Origin: Cycloclasticus sp.
GTDB lineage: Bacteria; Pseudomonadota; Gammaproteobacteria; Methylococcales; Cycloclasticaceae
Reading direction: 5' to 3'
Assembly: GCA_019090295.1 (NCBI GenBank)
Contig: JAHRWG010000069.1
Coordinates: forward strand, 1 to 9,109
Length of the DNA stretch: 9,109 nucleotides
The translations under genes and the position numbers were made by a program. Below the pieces are notes generated by a model. It saw only the letters and a program-made list of their open reading frames with translations. It was not told the origin of the DNA and made no database searches. Shown piece by piece: positions 1 to 6,642 of the stretch. The first letter of the stretch is position 1; each line of letters begins with the position of its first letter.

Positions 1-98
1 GCTTCCAGCTCTTCTTCGTATATCGCTTCATCTGTATACATTGAACCATGTACTTTGTCCGCCTGAATCAAATGCTTATAATCAATGCTCGCTGACAT
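1..98 (-). CDS. Rieske aromatic ring-hydroxylating dioxygenase, alpha subunit (N-terminus only)
   Basis: Partial gene running off the left edge; 32 complete codons are visible. The peptide opens MSASIDYKHLIQADKVHG and continues with SMYTDEAIYEEELE. This matches the usual start of large subunits of ring-hydroxylating dioxygenases (pattern L-x-x-x-D-x-V-H-x-S-x-Y-T-D-x-x-I-x-E-x-E), which precedes the Rieske [2Fe-2S] domain. The Rieske cysteine/histidine ligands and the catalytic mononuclear iron site would lie outside the window, so the substrate cannot be inferred. The ATG at 96-98 is supported by a strong ribosome binding site (AAGGAG, complement of 105-110) six bases upstream. It lies 68 bp downstream of the membrane hydroxylase gene on the same strand, with no obvious terminator between, so the two are probably co-transcribed. 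In this family the alpha subunit, with a beta subunit and an electron-transfer chain, adds O2 to an aromatic ring. Confidence 0.72.
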   Translation of the reverse strand, partial: MSASIDYKHLIQADKVHGSMYTDEAIYEEELE

Positions 99-166
99 AT
101 CTATCTCCTTTATTTGTCGCATCTCTCAACTTCTCAATCAACAGTGCTTCGTTCATATAAAATAAT

Positions 167-1369
167 TTATTTATCGGCAATAACAGCCCGCTCGACAAAT
201 CTTTCTGGCAGCTTTCCGGCCATAGCATAGGGAACAATGTCTGCTGTGTCGTAAAACTCTTCAATAATCGGGTGCATAATTTTCCGCCAAAGTGGTGGCA
301 CCATCGTAACGAATAGAATATTCAAATACCCTAAAGGTAAGCGCGGCGCTTTATCCATTACTCTTAAGATTTGATAGGGCCGCCCGACATTTGCATGGTG
401 ATCTGAGTGACGGTCAATTTGACACATAAAAAAGCTGCTGATAATCATGCTGTCGTCCCACGCATGTTCTGCGCGAACCTTTTCATAGGTGCCATCAGCA
501 TTCTTTTTACGCATTAAGCCATAGTGTTCTGCAAAGTCAGCCGTTGCTAATAGCATGCGCGGAAATAAATATTGCATGACAAATAGCGGTAAAGCTATCC
601 AACCAAACAAGTAAACTAGCAATGAAAACCATGACACTTGTGCAATGGTTATTTTGACCATTTTATTATCAAGGCTTAACCAACCAGCCCCTTTTTTAGC
701 TAAACGTTTAGCTTCTACCTTCCAGGCAATGGCTGACTTTTGGATCGTGCTTCGTAACGCAAAACGCCAGAAGTTTTCACCATATGCTGACGTAGCTGGG
801 TCTTCTGGTGTTGCTACTGTCAAATGGTGGTGGTAGTTATGGTAAACGTAGAAGTCCGCCATACTAAGCGGCGTCATCAGTGCTTGCCCCATAAAGCGGT
901 CAAATTTATTCCCATGGTGACAAAGCTCGTGTCCGGGCGTTGCTCCAAAAGCCGTCACAAGGCCTAATGAAATAGCTAGGCCAATCATTTCTGCTGTTGT
1001 TAACGCATGATAATTAACACCTAAAACACTAAACATTTCCATCGGTGTATTGCTAAGCAATGAATAGCCAAACAGGGTAATTAAAAACTGAATAGGGATG
1101 TATATCCAAAGCATAACGCGGTAAAAAATGCTTTGTTCTAACTCTTTTTCCATCTCAGCTGGGGCGTTAATTGGATCATCACCCACAATAGGATCTAAAA
1201 TCATACAGGCTACAAAGGCTGCAACGGTTAGCCAGTACCAAAGCCCTCCGCCTAGTGCGTGAGCTATAATAGGGGTTGTTGCAAACATCAAGATAGGCAC
1301 CGTTGTAAACTTGGTGACAATGCTGACCTTTCTTGAAATATTCTCGGGATTATTTACGGTTGGTTTCAT
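167..1369 (-). CDS. AlkB/XylM-type membrane di-iron hydroxylase (alkane or alkyl-aromatic monooxygenase)
   Basis: 400-aa integral membrane protein of the fatty-acid desaturase/alkane hydroxylase family, which hydroxylates terminal methyl groups of alkanes or aromatic side chains using a histidine-bound di-iron centre and electrons from rubredoxin or a ferredoxin reductase. The histidine boxes are visible: HELCHH at residues 147-152, HNYHHH at 177-182 followed by the AlkB-like VATPEDPAT (185-193), the EHYGL signature at 281-285, and DRHSDHH at 319-325. Hydrophobic segments lie near residues 22-36, 43-60, 85-105, 127-143, 245-275 and 348-361. The length matches AlkB (about 400) and slightly exceeds XylM (369). 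The ATG at 1367-1369 has AGAGG five bases upstream. The usual box 1, HELxHK, carries His in place of Lys here. With a ring dioxygenase downstream and a meta-cleavage hydrolase divergent, attack on an alkyl-aromatic methyl group is a plausible role, but an alkane substrate is not excluded. No electron-transfer partner gene lies in the window. Confidence 0.9.
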   Translation of the reverse strand: MKPTVNNPENISRKVSIVTKFTTVPILMFATTPIIAHALGGGLWYWLTVAAFVACMILDPIVGDDPINAPAEMEKELEQSIFYRVMLWIYIPIQFLITLFGYSLLSNTPMEMFSVLGVNYHALTTAEMIGLAISLGLVTAFGATPGHELCHHGNKFDRFMGQALMTPLSMADFYVYHNYHHHLTVATPEDPATSAYGENFWRFALRSTIQKSAIAWKVEAKRLAKKGAGWLSLDNKMVKITIAQVSWFSLLVYLFGWIALPLFVMQYLFPRMLLATADFAEHYGLMRKKNADGTYEKVRAEHAWDDSMIISSFFMCQIDRHSDHHANVGRPYQILRVMDKAPRLPLGYLNILFVTMVPPLWRKIMHPIIEEFYDTADIVPYAMAGKLPERFVERAVIADK

Positions 1370-1636
1370 ATCTGCCTCTATTTTTTTATCTGGTTAAGGT
1401 ATTACAAATACACCATTAAAACAATCATTTGTTAGAATTAACGCTCACTTTCAAAGGGCGTCTTGATTTTGGTCATCTTTACGACTTAAAACCTCCTTTA
1501 TTATCAACTCCATAGCCCTTATTTGTCTTTCAATTAAGGCTAGACTTTGCTCAGTTCGTTGTTTATTCTTACCTAGAAATTTATGTGCCGGTTTTATTCC
1601 CCCGACCGGTTCTTGCTTAACCAATCGGAATATTTC
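1370..1636. promoter_or_regulatory. Divergent intergenic region between hydroxylase and hydrolase genes
   Basis: This 267-bp stretch separates two divergently read catabolic genes and must hold promoters for both unless they are read through. No convincing -35/-10 pair was found on either strand. Two short inverted repeats sit on the hydroxylase side: GTATT-ACA-AATAC (1399-1411) and AACAA-TCAT-TTGTT (1420-1433). Both are within reach of a promoter for the minus-strand gene and could be regulator sites, but short AT-rich repeats arise easily by chance. A 63-codon minus-strand frame with a TTG start (1451-1642) also covers this region; I do not consider it well supported. Confidence 0.3.
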
Positions 1637-2482
1637 ATGCAAACATCAACCGTACAAACCGGATCATTTAACACCTTCTTAAATGAGTCTGGCGTGGATC
1701 AAGATAGCACTATTTTATTACTGCACGGATCAGGCCCCGGTGCCAACGCCATGTCAAACTGGCACTTTGCACTTCCCTTTCTTGCTGATAGTTATCATTG
1801 CTTAGCCCCAGATATTGCCGGATTTGGACAAAGCCAGCACAATGCCCCTCCACAAGGCACTTCTAAGTGGATCGATGTTTGGGTACAACAACAAATTGAT
1901 CTATTAGATGCAAAAGGCTTAGAGAAAGTACACTTAGTAGGTAACTCTATGGGCGGTGGTGTAACGCTACACCTATTAGATAGGCACCCCGACCGGTTTG
2001 ATAAAGCCATGCTAATGGGGCCTGTTGGCGCACCATTTCCACCAACCGATGGGCTCACCAAAGGCTGGCAGTTTTATAAAAATGCTTCCGAAGAGATCTT
2101 ATTAGACTTAATTCAAAAATTTCTCTACGATCCTTCTATCTTAGGTGAGGACGTTCAAAAGATTGCGGCTGAGCGCTATAAAAACGTTATGAAAGATAAT
2201 GTAAGGGTTCAATTTGAAGCCATGTTCTGTGAAGGCACGAAAGCGGGTATCGACGCTTTTGTTCTAGCCGAGGAGCGGCTAGCCAACATTGCCCACCAAA
2301 TGATGATTACTCACGCCCGCGAAGATTACTTTATCCCTTTAAGCAATTCATATCATTTAACTGAACATATTCCAAACGCCCAACTGCATGTATTTCACCA
2401 TTGTGGACACTGGATTCAAATTGAACAAAAAAATGCCTTTAACAATATGATGAAACTGTTTTTTGATGGGGCTTTTGATTAG
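1637..2482 (+). CDS. Meta-cleavage-product hydrolase (alpha/beta hydrolase, XylF/CumD/BphD type)
   Basis: 281-aa alpha/beta-fold hydrolase. Members of this group cleave the C-C bond of the ring-opened product made by extradiol dioxygenases (2-hydroxymuconic semialdehyde or 2-hydroxy-6-oxo-dienoates), giving 2-hydroxypentadienoate and a carboxylic acid. Visible features are the oxyanion segment HGSGPGANAMSNW (30-42) typical of this subfamily, the PDIAGFGQS strand-turn (58-66), the nucleophile elbow GNSMGG with Ser104, the acid Asp230 in HAREDYF, and the base His258 in CGHW. Spacing and length agree with CumD and BphD. The frame extends 18 codons upstream to an ATG at 1583, but the start at 1637 is preferred: the protein then begins like its relatives, and CGGAA sits six bases upstream. 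The gene ends 17 bp before arsR, whose Shine-Dalgarno touches this stop codon, so the two may share a transcript. The exact ring-fission substrate cannot be read from the sequence. Confidence 0.88.
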   Translation: MQTSTVQTGSFNTFLNESGVDQDSTILLLHGSGPGANAMSNWHFALPFLADSYHCLAPDIAGFGQSQHNAPPQGTSKWIDVWVQQQIDLLDAKGLEKVHLVGNSMGGGVTLHLLDRHPDRFDKAMLMGPVGAPFPPTDGLTKGWQFYKNASEEILLDLIQKFLYDPSILGEDVQKIAAERYKNVMKDNVRVQFEAMFCEGTKAGIDAFVLAEERLANIAHQMMITHAREDYFIPLSNSYHLTEHIPNAQLHVFHHCGHWIQIEQKNAFNNMMKLFFDGAFD

Positions 2483-2499
2483 GGAGTCGCGCGCCAATA

Positions 2500-2844
2500 A
2501 TGGAGCCCATCCTTTTTTACAAATCCCTCGCTGACTCAACTCGCCTCACTTGCTTATTATTACTCCAGCAAGAAGGTGAGCTTTGCGTCTGCGATTTAAT
2601 GGCGGCCTTGGGTGAAAGTCAGCCCAAGGTTTCTCGTCACCTTGCTCAGCTCCGCCGCAATGCCATTTTGCTGGATCGCCGACAAGGGCAATGGGTGTAC
2701 TATCAAATAAACCCATTGTTGCCTAACTGGGCCATCAATGTCTTAAATGAGACCATTCAATCAGCCCCGACCTTCCTTGGCCAAGCTCAACAAAAGCTGA
2801 CCCTTTTACGGGCAAATCCCAACCACACAACCGCTCTTTGTTAA
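2500..2844 (+). CDS. arsR: ArsR-family arsenic-responsive repressor
   Basis: 114-aa winged-helix repressor of the ArsR/SmtB family. In this family the dimer sits on the operator of arsenic-resistance genes and is released on binding As(III) or Sb(III). The N-terminal segment FYKSLADSTRL (6-16) is the usual dimer and first-helix signature. ELCVCDL (27-33) is the classical metal-site motif of R773-type ArsR, giving Cys29 and Cys31. The recognition helix follows (SQPKVSRHLAQL, 40-51), then the wing (DRRQGQWVYYQI, 59-70). The third cysteine of the R773 site is replaced by Met34; a lone cysteine ends the protein (Cys114). The ribosome binding site AGGGAG (2481-2486) overlaps the stop of the preceding hydrolase gene, with a long 13-base spacing. 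It is followed by the GAPDH and ArsJ genes, which defines the arsenate-export cluster. The likely operator lies downstream of arsR rather than upstream. Confidence 0.93.
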   Translation: MEPILFYKSLADSTRLTCLLLLQQEGELCVCDLMAALGESQPKVSRHLAQLRRNAILLDRRQGQWVYYQINPLLPNWAINVLNETIQSAPTFLGQAQQKLTLLRANPNHTTALC

Positions 2845-2888
2845 CCCAATAACCCGATCCATTATTAGTACTGCTAAACGCTGCTCGA

Positions 2889-2916
2889 TTGACATATATG
2901 ATATTTCATATATCCT
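2889..2916 (+). promoter_or_regulatory. Promoter with overlapping inverted repeat: probable ArsR operator
   Basis: In the 104-bp gap between arsR and the GAPDH gene, a perfect -35 box TTGACA (2889-2894) is followed after 16 bp by TATCCT (2911-2916, four of six matches to the -10 consensus). A perfect inverted repeat, ATATATGA (2894-2901) - TATT - TCATATAT (2906-2913), fills the spacer and overlaps both boxes. A bound dimer there would block RNA polymerase. Dyads of this AT-rich type in front of ars genes are the usual ArsR targets. That ArsR itself is the ligand is inferred from proximity and symmetry. Confidence 0.7.
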
Positions 2917-2948
2917 TATTTGCTAAATAACTCACTATAAAAGGCCTT

Positions 2949-3965
2949 ATGACAATCAACGTTGGAATTAATGGATTTGGTCGGATGGGTCGCCTTTCTT
3001 TCCGAGCGGCTTTTTCACACCCAGATATTAAATTTGTACACATTAACGACCCTGCAGCTGATGCCGCAACAATGGCCCACCTGATTAATTTTGATTCGGT
3101 GCATGGCCGCTGGCAACATCAGGCGCAGCATTCAGGCAGCGCACTTAACATTGAAGGCAGCAGCATTACCTGCTCTCAAAATGAACACATTCATGAAACC
3201 GATTGGTCGGCCTGCGACATTGTTATTGAAGCCTCTGGGAAAATAAAAAAAACCCGTCTTCTGCAGTTATACCTAGATCAAGGCGTTAAACGCGTGGTAG
3301 TAACCGCCCCCATCAATGAAGACAATATACTTAATATTGTTATGGGCGTTAATCAACACCTGTACGACCCGAGCATTCATCCAATTGTTACTGCTGCGTC
3401 TTGCACCACTAACTGCTTAGCCCCTGTTATAAAAGTGCTTCAAGAAAAAATTGGCATTAAGCATGGCTCTATAACCACTATTCACGATATTACTAACACA
3501 CAAACTATTTTAGATGCACCACACAGTGATTTACGTCGTGCCCGTGCTTGCGGTATTAGTTTAATACCCACCACCACTGGCTCCGCTACAGCAATCACTC
3601 ACATTTTTCCTGAACTTAAAGGCAAACTTAACGGACACGCTATTCGAGTCCCTCTAGCCAATGCCTCCATCACCGATTGTGTTTTTGAACTTGAAAAAGA
3701 AACCTCTGCAGAGGAACTAAACAGCCTGTTCAAGGCCGCCTCAAACAATGAGCTACAGGGTATTCTTGGCTACGAAGAACGCCCCCTCGTGTCCATTGAC
3801 TATAAAACGGATCCACGTTCAGCCATTATTGATGCCCTTTCGACCATGGTTATTAATGGGACTCAAGCAAAAATATATGCCTGGTATGACAACGAGTGGG
3901 GGTATGCAAACCGCGTTGTTGATCTGGTACTTATGATTGCCAAAAAGGATGGCTTAGCACCCTAG
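2949..3965 (+). CDS. Arsenic-cluster glyceraldehyde-3-phosphate dehydrogenase (1-arseno-3-phosphoglycerate forming)
   Basis: 338-aa phosphorylating-type GAPDH. The NAD-binding [10 protein letters not shown] (6-15) and Asp34 in HINDP suit NAD. The catalytic site ASCTTNC (150-156) has nucleophile Cys152, and the partner His179 lies in [10 protein letters not shown]. The C-terminal [15 protein letters not shown] signature is intact. Length is normal for the family. Because it sits between arsR and arsJ, it most likely belongs to the dedicated GAPDHs of the ArsJ pathway: it uses arsenate in place of phosphate to make unstable 1-arseno-3-phosphoglycerate, which ArsJ then pumps out. The ATG at 2949 has AAAAGG four bases upstream and its own promoter with a likely ArsR operator. 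Only one base separates its stop from the arsJ start, which suggests translational coupling. A housekeeping glycolytic role cannot be excluded by sequence alone, but the context argues against it. Confidence 0.93.
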   Translation: MTINVGINGFGRMGRLSFRAAFSHPDIKFVHINDPAADAATMAHLINFDSVHGRWQHQAQHSGSALNIEGSSITCSQNEHIHETDWSACDIVIEASGKIKKTRLLQLYLDQGVKRVVVTAPINEDNILNIVMGVNQHLYDPSIHPIVTAASCTTNCLAPVIKVLQEKIGIKHGSITTIHDITNTQTILDAPHSDLRRARACGISLIPTTTGSATAITHIFPELKGKLNGHAIRVPLANASITDCVFELEKETSAEELNSLFKAASNNELQGILGYEERPLVSIDYKTDPRSAIIDALSTMVINGTQAKIYAWYDNEWGYANRVVDLVLMIAKKDGLAP

Positions 3966-3966
3966 T

Positions 3967-5166
3967 ATGCAGGCGATAACACAACTGTCAGACGGGCTTA
4001 AACAATACCTCCTTATTACCGGAAACTACTGGGTATTTACACTGACCGATGGCGCCCTTCGAATGTTGGTGGTGCTACATTTTCATCAACTTGGTTATAG
4101 CCCGCTAAACATTGCTTTATTGTTTCTTTTTTATGAAGTATTTGGGGTTATTACCAACTTACTGGGCGGGTGGTTAGGGGCTATATTAGGCTTAAACCGT
4201 ACCATGAACATCGGTTTGGCCATACAAATTATTGCACTGTCTATGTTGCTAGTAGAGCCTAGCCATTTAACGGTTGCTTGGGTCATGATCGCCCAAGCCC
4301 TGTCTGGCATCGCTAAGGATTTAAACAAGATGAGCGCAAAAAGCGCCATTAAGTTACTGATCCCTTCCCATGCCCAAACAAGTTTATATAAATGGGTCGC
4401 TATATTAACTGGGTCTAAAAACACACTAAAAGGCATCGGCTTCTTTTTAGGCGGCCTATTACTCAACCTTGTTGGCTTTCATGATGCAATCTTGCTGATG
4501 GTCATCGCCTTAGTGCTCACATGGGTAATAAGCCTTATCACTCTAAAAAAAGAGCTTGGCAAAACTCGTTTCAAACCAGCTTTTAACACGCTGTTTTCAA
4601 AAGAACCGGTCATTAACTATTTGTCGGCTGCTCGACTGTTTTTATTTTCGGCAAGAGATGTTTGGTTTGTGGTCGCTTTACCCGTTTTCCTATCAACTCA
4701 ACTGGGCTACGACTTTTGGGAAGTGGGTGGCTTGTTGGCTTGCTGGGTTATCGGCTACGGTGTTATTCAAGCCTTTGCACCAACAATTACCGGGCAACAT
4801 GCCAATAAGCAATACCTTGCTAAGTGGGCCTGTGGCTTATTTTTTATACCTGCTCTCATGGCCCTCGCCCTACACTATTTTTCTCAACCAGCTTATGTTT
4901 TGCTCATTGGCCTTGTGCTTTTTGGTTTTCTTTTTGCCATCAACTCATCCTTACACAGCTATTTAATCGTTAGTCATGCACAACGAGAAGGCGTCTCCAT
5001 GGATGTGGGTTTTTACTACATGGCCAACGCATTTGGCCGTTTAATAGGTACGTTACTGTCTGGTTGGCTTTACCAACTGTACGGTTTAGAAAGCTGCTTA
5101 TGGGTGTCGTCTATTTTTATAGCCATTGCCGCGATTATTTCAACCAACTTAGCCGCAACGAAATAA
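3967..5166 (+). CDS. arsJ: ArsJ organoarsenical efflux permease (MFS)
   Basis: 399-aa inner-membrane transporter of the major facilitator superfamily, with about ten to twelve hydrophobic segments over its whole length. Family features include the N-terminal GNYWVFTLTDGALRMLVVLHF (19-39), a loop between the second and third helices with GGWLGAILGLNRTMNIGL, and the segment ALSGIAKDLNKMSAKSAIK, which I recognise from ArsJ proteins. ArsJ exports 1-arseno-3-phosphoglycerate, which breaks down outside to arsenate and 3-phosphoglycerate, so GAPDH plus ArsJ amounts to arsenate export. The ATG at 3967 lies one base after the GAPDH stop. A GGA-containing purine tract about 15 bases upstream, inside the GAPDH gene, is a poor ribosome binding site, so expression probably relies on coupling. 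No arsenite pump (ArsB or Acr3) or arsenate reductase gene is seen in the window. Confidence 0.92.
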   Translation: MQAITQLSDGLKQYLLITGNYWVFTLTDGALRMLVVLHFHQLGYSPLNIALLFLFYEVFGVITNLLGGWLGAILGLNRTMNIGLAIQIIALSMLLVEPSHLTVAWVMIAQALSGIAKDLNKMSAKSAIKLLIPSHAQTSLYKWVAILTGSKNTLKGIGFFLGGLLLNLVGFHDAILLMVIALVLTWVISLITLKKELGKTRFKPAFNTLFSKEPVINYLSAARLFLFSARDVWFVVALPVFLSTQLGYDFWEVGGLLACWVIGYGVIQAFAPTITGQHANKQYLAKWACGLFFIPALMALALHYFSQPAYVLLIGLVLFGFLFAINSSLHSYLIVSHAQREGVSMDVGFYYMANAFGRLIGTLLSGWLYQLYGLESCLWVSSIFIAIAAIISTNLAATK

Positions 5167-5239
5167 CCCGTTAATATAAAGTGCCGTTATACGAGACCGT
5201 GTTGAAAGAACGCCCCATGGGCATTGTTCACGTCCAATA
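5167..5239. terminator. Convergent gap between arsJ and intI; weak hairpin, possible bidirectional terminator
   Basis: The arsJ and integrase genes converge here across 73 bp. The only secondary structure I see is GCCC-CAT-GGGC (5212-5222), enclosed by GAAC (5208-5211) and GTTC (5226-5229) with a three-base bulge. There is no long T-run on either side, so this is at best a weak intrinsic terminator. It also marks the outer boundary of the integron platform. Confidence 0.25.
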
Positions 5240-6256
5240 CTACGGTTTATTAAGCCGTTCCAAGGGGCTGACCACGTTATACAATTGCTGCTGTAATACA
5301 TGGGTATAAATTTCAGTGGTTTTAACATCTTTATGGCCCAATAATTTCTGAACAACCCGGATATTAGTGCCAGCCTCTAGCAGATGAGTCGCAAATGAAT
5401 GCCTTAATGTGTGCGGAGTCGTTGGTTTGCTAATACCTGCTTTATTTTTTGCAGCACGAATCGCTTTTTGTAAATTAGACTCATTAACATGGTGGCGTCT
5501 TATTGCCCCGCCACGCGGGTCTTTAGATAATTTGCCAGAAGGAAATGCATACTGCCAATCCCATGAACGGGGTGCATTCGGGTATTTTATGGCTAATGCG
5601 TTCGGCATATACACATTAGCATGGCCTGCTAACAGGTCTTGTTCATAAAGCTGCTTAACGCCAAGTAAGTGCGCTTTTAAATCACCCACGATTGATTCAC
5701 CCAACAGGGTTGTCCTATCGCCACCGCCTTTACCATCACGAACCACCAGGTAGCCATTAGCAAAATCGATGTCTTTAACACGAAGGCGCACCAACTCCAT
5801 TAATCGCAACCCACCGCCATACATCATTCTAGCCATTAACTGGTTCGTACCCCGCATCGAGGTTAGCAACAAGGACATTTCAGCAGTGGACAGCACCACC
5901 GGTAAACGCACCGGCTTTTTAGAACGCACCGGTGATAAATCATCTGCCACGGGTAAATGTAAAACCTTCTTGTACAAAAAAACAATCGCATTTAAGGCCT
6001 GAGATTGCGTCGCCACAGCAACATGCTTATTAACCGCCAAATGACTTAAGTAACGCTCTATTTCCTTCTTACCCATTTCAGCTGGATGCCGTTTATCATT
6101 AAACAAAACAAACTGTTTAATCCAGCGAACATAAGACTCTTCAGAACGCTTACTGTAATGATAATAACGCATCACCTCAGCTACTTGATCTAAAAGCCTT
6201 TTAGATTGAGGCCTAAAAGCAACCCCATCAGAACTCTGTTTATTGTTAAATCGCAT
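5240..6256 (-). CDS. intI: Integron integrase (tyrosine recombinase)
   Basis: 338-aa tyrosine recombinase. Integron integrases insert and excise gene cassettes by recombining attI with folded single-stranded attC sites. The N-terminal core-binding domain (about 15-105) is followed by the catalytic domain. Its residues are intact: Arg151 in GGLRLMEL, Lys176 in DGKGGGDR, His282 and Arg285 in PHTLRHSF, His308 in LLGHKD, and the nucleophile Tyr317 in EIYTHV. The insertion that separates IntI from ordinary XerC/D-like recombinases is present at about residues 215-262 (YMPNALAIKYPNAPRSWDWQ followed by the FPS and RRHHV elements). Length equals that of IntI1 (337 aa). The ATG at 6254-6256 is preceded by GGTGA nine bases upstream. 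The gene points away from attI and the cassettes, the normal integron layout. No LexA box (CTGT-N8-ACAG) is visible upstream. The frame has no damage, so the integrase is probably active. Confidence 0.95.
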   Translation of the reverse strand: MRFNNKQSSDGVAFRPQSKRLLDQVAEVMRYYHYSKRSEESYVRWIKQFVLFNDKRHPAEMGKKEIERYLSHLAVNKHVAVATQSQALNAIVFLYKKVLHLPVADDLSPVRSKKPVRLPVVLSTAEMSLLLTSMRGTNQLMARMMYGGGLRLMELVRLRVKDIDFANGYLVVRDGKGGGDRTTLLGESIVGDLKAHLLGVKQLYEQDLLAGHANVYMPNALAIKYPNAPRSWDWQYAFPSGKLSKDPRGGAIRRHHVNESNLQKAIRAAKNKAGISKPTTPHTLRHSFATHLLEAGTNIRVVQKLLGHKDVKTTEIYTHVLQQQLYNVVSPLERLNKP

Positions 6257-6269
6257 AAAAGGTTATCAC

Positions 6270-6302
6270 CCATGTTTCATATGTTAATATCATAATACAT
6301 GG
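6270..6302. promoter_or_regulatory. Imperfect palindrome in the intI 5' region
   Basis: A 33-bp imperfect palindrome starts and ends with a perfect pair of 6-bp arms, CCATGT (6270-6275) and ACATGG (6297-6302); the interior is partly symmetrical and AT-rich. It begins 14 bp in front of the integrase start codon, and its outer CC is the complement of the GG of the intI Shine-Dalgarno. A minus-strand TATTAT (6294-6299) inside it could be the intI -10 box, although no good -35 was found. It could be an operator, a 5'-UTR hairpin or an integrase binding region of attI. Confidence 0.35.
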
Positions 6303-6372
6303 AAGTACTATCCGCCTATATACCATAAATACGTGGATAATCAGTTCCGCTTATTAACACTGTTATGCATAA
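6303..6372 (+). other. attI: attI recombination site region
   Basis: Between intI and the first cassette gene the core heptamer GTTATGC occurs at 6362-6368, identical to the R' core of the attC site at 7607-7613. Crossover in attI takes place at the G-TT of this core, so the first cassette should begin at 6363. The left limit is set only roughly, because attI sites have little conserved sequence beyond the core and the integrase-binding DNA to its left. The core overlaps a perfect 10-bp palindrome, TTATGCATAA (6363-6372). I could not identify a convincing cassette promoter (Pc) on the plus strand here. Confidence 0.65.
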
Positions 6373-6393
6373 AATCGAAATCAGGGGCTTAAA

Positions 6394-6624
6394 ATGAGCA
6401 TCTCAAAATTATATTCAGTAAGAGATGGTGGTTATCTATCACCTTTGGACTGTGAAAACATCAATTTAGTCTTATCTGGGATGAGTATATCTGACATCCC
6501 AAAAGAACAATTAACGAATGTTATGGACTATCTTGTAGTTACCTTGAATAACAACAGTGTTGATCACTCTTTAATCAGCAAACTCGATATGTTGCTTGAA
6601 GCCCTACAATCGGCAGTTGAGTAA
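6394..6624 (+). CDS. Hypothetical protein, 76 aa, first gene of cassette 1
   Basis: Not recognised. It encodes a small, soluble, acidic protein without signal peptide, membrane segment or cysteine cluster (one Cys, at residue 20). The sequence reads as mostly helical, with the helix-prone C-terminal half ending LISKLDMLLEALQSAVE. The segment LSPLDCENINLVLSGMSISD suggests two short helices with a turn. The ATG at 6394 has AGGGG (6383-6387) six bases upstream, and the start lies only 26 bp after the attI core, where first-cassette genes normally start. The next gene follows after 18 bp. Position and good translation signals support a real gene; function unknown. Confidence 0.65.
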   Translation: MSISKLYSVRDGGYLSPLDCENINLVLSGMSISDIPKEQLTNVMDYLVVTLNNNSVDHSLISKLDMLLEALQSAVE

Positions 6625-6642
6625 GATTTGAAGGAGAGTTTT

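Noticed and set aside
82..264. A 60-codon minus-strand frame across the hydroxylase end and the dioxygenase start
   Set aside because: It overlaps two well-supported genes out of frame, including the dioxygenase ribosome binding site.
1583..1636. Upstream ATG that would add 18 residues to the hydrolase
   Set aside because: The extra residues are not part of the family pattern, and the ATG at 1637 has a better-placed purine stretch.
1451..1642. A 63-codon minus-strand frame with a charged, helix-prone C-terminal half
   Set aside because: It starts with TTG, has no ribosome binding site, overlaps the hydrolase start and matches nothing I recognise. It may only be a chance frame across the divergent regulatory region.
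1600..1998. CCCCGACCGGTT occurs twice (1600-1611 and 1987-1998)
   Set aside because: The second copy encodes the hydrolase segment HPDRF; two copies of a 12-mer with no further similarity look like coincidence.
4131..4966. Overlapping frames on both strands inside arsJ
   Set aside because: Shadows of the long transporter gene, which has clear family sequence throughout.
6300..6393. Search for a cassette promoter (Pc) before the first cassette gene
   Set aside because: The best combination (TTCCGC, 17 bp, CATAAA) has a very poor -35 box, so it was not reported as a promoter.
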